DNA of 25,312 bases, taken from NCBI GenBank assembly GCA_004554705.1, contig SFKS01000015.1:1-25312 (forward strand). Direction: 5' to 3'. The notes under the pieces are model-generated. The model searched no databases and was not told where the DNA came from. It saw only the letters and a program-made list of their open reading frames with translations. Below, in pieces: positions 23,497 through 25,312 of this stretch. Position 1 is the stretch's first letter. Each line of letters opens with the position of its first letter. The translations under genes were made by a program, and so were the position numbers. This DNA comes from Clostridiales bacterium (GTDB lineage Bacteria > Bacillota > Clostridia > TANB77 > CAG-508).

Positions 23497-23555
23497 AACA
23501 ATATTACAACAAAATTACAAGAATATTACAAAAACATGACATTTCTCTAAAAATA

Positions 23556-23584
23556 TTGACAAAGATGGCTTTATATCATAGAAT
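23556..23584 (+). promoter_or_regulatory. Promoter for the LRR surface protein
   Basis: TTGACA (23556-23561), 17-bp spacer, TAGAAT (23579-23584). GGAGGT (23631-23636) is the ribosome binding site for the gene starting at 23647. Confidence 0.75.
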
Positions 23585-23646
23585 AAAATATATAAAAAGA
23601 ATTATTATTGTGATAAAACAATACCAATTAGGAGGTAGAAGTTTAA

Positions 23647-25312
23647 ATGAAGAACAAAAAACAAACAATCTTAATTATATTAATATCAGTATTAATAATA
23701 TTAGGAATAACAGCAGTTGTTTTAACAACAACAATTAACAAAACAAAAGCAAATACAGGAACAGGAGAAGAGGAAACAAATGCACAACAAACAATACAAT
23801 TTAATGATAAAAACTTATATAATGCAATAAAAAGATGTTTTGATGAAAATAATATAGAATATACATCAGATGATATAAATACAACATTAACAATGACACA
23901 AGAAAATATAAATAATATAGGAGGACTTGGATTACAAGAAAATGACATATCAGATTTAACAGGATTAGAAAAATTCATAAAACTGACTAAACTAGAGCTG
24001 GCCGATAATAACATAGAAAATATAACTATATTATCAGATTTAAAAGAACTAGAAAGTTTAGGTTTAAAGAATAATAAAATAACTGATATAGATTCACTAT
24101 CAAATTTAGAAAAAATAACATGGTTAAATATATCATATAATGGAATAGAGGATATAGAAGTACTATCAAATTTAAAAAAGTTAAAAGAATTACATATGGA
24201 AAAAAATCCTATCAGCGATATAAGTGCATTAGAAAAGTTGCCATTAGAATGGCTAAGTGCAGACAACTGTAAAATTGAAGATATTAGTCCTCTTAACACG
24301 AACCTTTCTTTAGAAACTACTAGTTTTTTTAATCAAAAAATAAGTAAAACAATAACATCAGGAAGAGAGATAGCCTTGCCACAAATATTAATAGATGCAA
24401 AAAATCCAGAAAGTAAAGCCTATGTAGGAAGTGGCAAAGATTATCAGCTTACAAATTGTACAATAAGTTCAGATGGTAAAAAAGTAATAGTAAATAATGG
24501 AGCAACAACAGCAACAGTAACAATAGGAGGAACTCTTGGTGCTCATGGAACAGTGCTACAAATAGATGTAGCAAGTGATACTACAAAACCTATATTAACA
24601 GTAACATACAATCCACCACAAACGCAAGAAACTACAGAAAGTGTAGTAGTTACAATAAAATCAAATGAAGATATAGATACAACTAAAATACCTGAAAGTT
24701 GGACAGTAGTAGATAGTAGAACAATACAAAGAACATATCTTGAAAATACTCAAGATGAAATAACAATATATGATTTGGCTGGAAATTCAAATAAAATAAC
24801 AATAGAAGTAACCAATATAATAAAACAATGCAACCATACAGGAGGCTATACAACAAAATGGAATGAAACAGAACATTGGAAAGAATGTAATGATTGTCAA
24901 GAAGAGATTCCAAATACTAGAGAAAATCACAATATAACAAATTACATATCAAATGGAGATAAAACACATAGTGGAACATGTACAAAATGTCAGTATAAAT
25001 TAACAGAGGCATGTACATATGATGGAAACACATGTACAAAATGTGGAGCAACAAAACCAAATACAGGATGTGTACATAACTATATAACACAATATAATGA
25101 AACAGAACATTGGGAATATTGTACAAAATGTAAAACAGAATTAGAAGGAAGTAGGAAAAAACATACATTTGGAACACCAACAAGTAATGGAAATGGAACA
25201 CATACTAAAAAATGTACAGGTTGTCCATATTCAAAAATAGAAAATTGTACATATGTAAATGGAAAATGTAGTGAATGTGGAGCAAATAAGCCAGACACAG
25301 AATGTACACATA
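23647..25312 (+). CDS. Leucine-rich-repeat surface protein with Cys-rich tandem repeats (partial)
   Basis: The frame is open to the window end: 555 codons, C-terminus missing. An N-terminal signal or anchor helix (residues 7-28) precedes a polar Thr/Glu-rich stretch. Internalin-like 22-residue LRRs span about 95-220 (LTKLELADNN, LESLGLKNNKITDI, ITWLNISYNGIEDI). Two beta-rich, Ig-like segments follow (about 225-390; the second starts DTTKPILTVTY). From C395 tandem repeats begin, each with HW..C..C, TH..C..C and G.C..CG pairs; the spacing from C395 to C475 to C553 is 80 then 78 residues. The Cys pairs could bind zinc or form disulfides. The role is unknown; adhesion or cell-wall contact is likely. 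Confidence 0.85.
   Translation, partial: MKNKKQTILIILISVLIILGITAVVLTTTINKTKANTGTGEEETNAQQTIQFNDKNLYNAIKRCFDENNIEYTSDDINTTLTMTQENINNIGGLGLQENDISDLTGLEKFIKLTKLELADNNIENITILSDLKELESLGLKNNKITDIDSLSNLEKITWLNISYNGIEDIEVLSNLKKLKELHMEKNPISDISALEKLPLEWLSADNCKIEDISPLNTNLSLETTSFFNQKISKTITSGREIALPQILIDAKNPESKAYVGSGKDYQLTNCTISSDGKKVIVNNGATTATVTIGGTLGAHGTVLQIDVASDTTKPILTVTYNPPQTQETTESVVVTIKSNEDIDTTKIPESWTVVDSRTIQRTYLENTQDEITIYDLAGNSNKITIEVTNIIKQCNHTGGYTTKWNETEHWKECNDCQEEIPNTRENHNITNYISNGDKTHSGTCTKCQYKLTEACTYDGNTCTKCGATKPNTGCVHNYITQYNETEHWEYCTKCKTELEGSRKKHTFGTPTSNGNGTHTKKCTGCPYSKIENCTYVNGKCSECGANKPDTECTH

Noticed and set aside
23469..23738. Plus-strand ORF starting inside the tRNA-Glu gene
   Set aside because: It begins in the tRNA, lacks a binding site and overlaps the start of the LRR gene in another frame.
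1..25312. CRISPR array, insertion sequence or integrase
   Set aside because: No spaced short repeats, transposase or recombinase motifs were seen on either strand.

Overview
The window is AT-rich chromosomal DNA of a spore-forming low-GC Gram-positive bacterium, most likely an anaerobic gut-type member of the Clostridia. The evidence is an intact SpoIIID sporulation regulator, clostridial gene order (rimP-nusA-ylxR-infB-rbfA-nrnA-truB), strong AGGAGG-type ribosome binding sites, A/T-ended codons, sigma-A promoters of the TTGACA-17-TATAAT kind, and the standard genetic code (TAA, TAG and TGA all act as stops). The species cannot be fixed from the sequence.

Left edge (1-544). Two copies of a block of at least 99 bp, each starting with the T-arm and acceptor 3' end of a tRNA followed by an intrinsic terminator, lie 231 bp apart. 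The 132 bp between them hold two long hairpins, and the second tRNA 3' end has no tRNA 5' half in front of it. Then come a radical SAM protein of the PflX/AmrS type and a flavin reductase-like flavoprotein (545-2007).

Nucleotide and repair block (2024-9439). A uracil/xanthine permease follows a leader of about 190 nt that contains an intrinsic terminator. It is followed by spoIIID, pyrG (CTP synthase, also with a terminator in its short leader), hpt, uvrC, a small one-helix membrane protein and a class I SAM methyltransferase, ending in a 20-bp-stem terminator.

Quorum-sensing locus (9446-12551). agrB and agrD run rightward and face agrA-agrC on the other strand, with a hairpin at the convergence point. 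The 39-residue AgrD has no cysteine, so the usual thiolactone cannot form; a serine lactone is the simplest alternative.

Translation operon (12692-19872). An extended -10 promoter and a short leader with a 13-bp hairpin precede rimP-nusA-ylxR-infB-rbfA-nrnA-truB. The ylxQ (L7Ae-like) gene often found between ylxR and infB is absent. IF2 carries an Asn/Arg-rich low-complexity linker of about 95 residues.

Accessory patch (19882-22047). A conserved-looking membrane protein is followed by the 3' remnant of a rhuM-like gene, a short ORF interrupted by a stop, a DinD-like BRO-family gene and a DUF1653 gene. This looks like decayed, transferred DNA between two housekeeping blocks. Ribosome maturation genes (rbgA, mrnC) and tRNA-Glu(CTC) follow. 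The window ends inside a large secreted leucine-rich-repeat protein with tandem Cys-rich repeats of about 79 residues.

The most unusual items are the cysteine-free AgrD, the structured permease leader, the left-edge tRNA-3'-end repeat with its hairpins, and the Cys-knuckle repeats of the surface protein.
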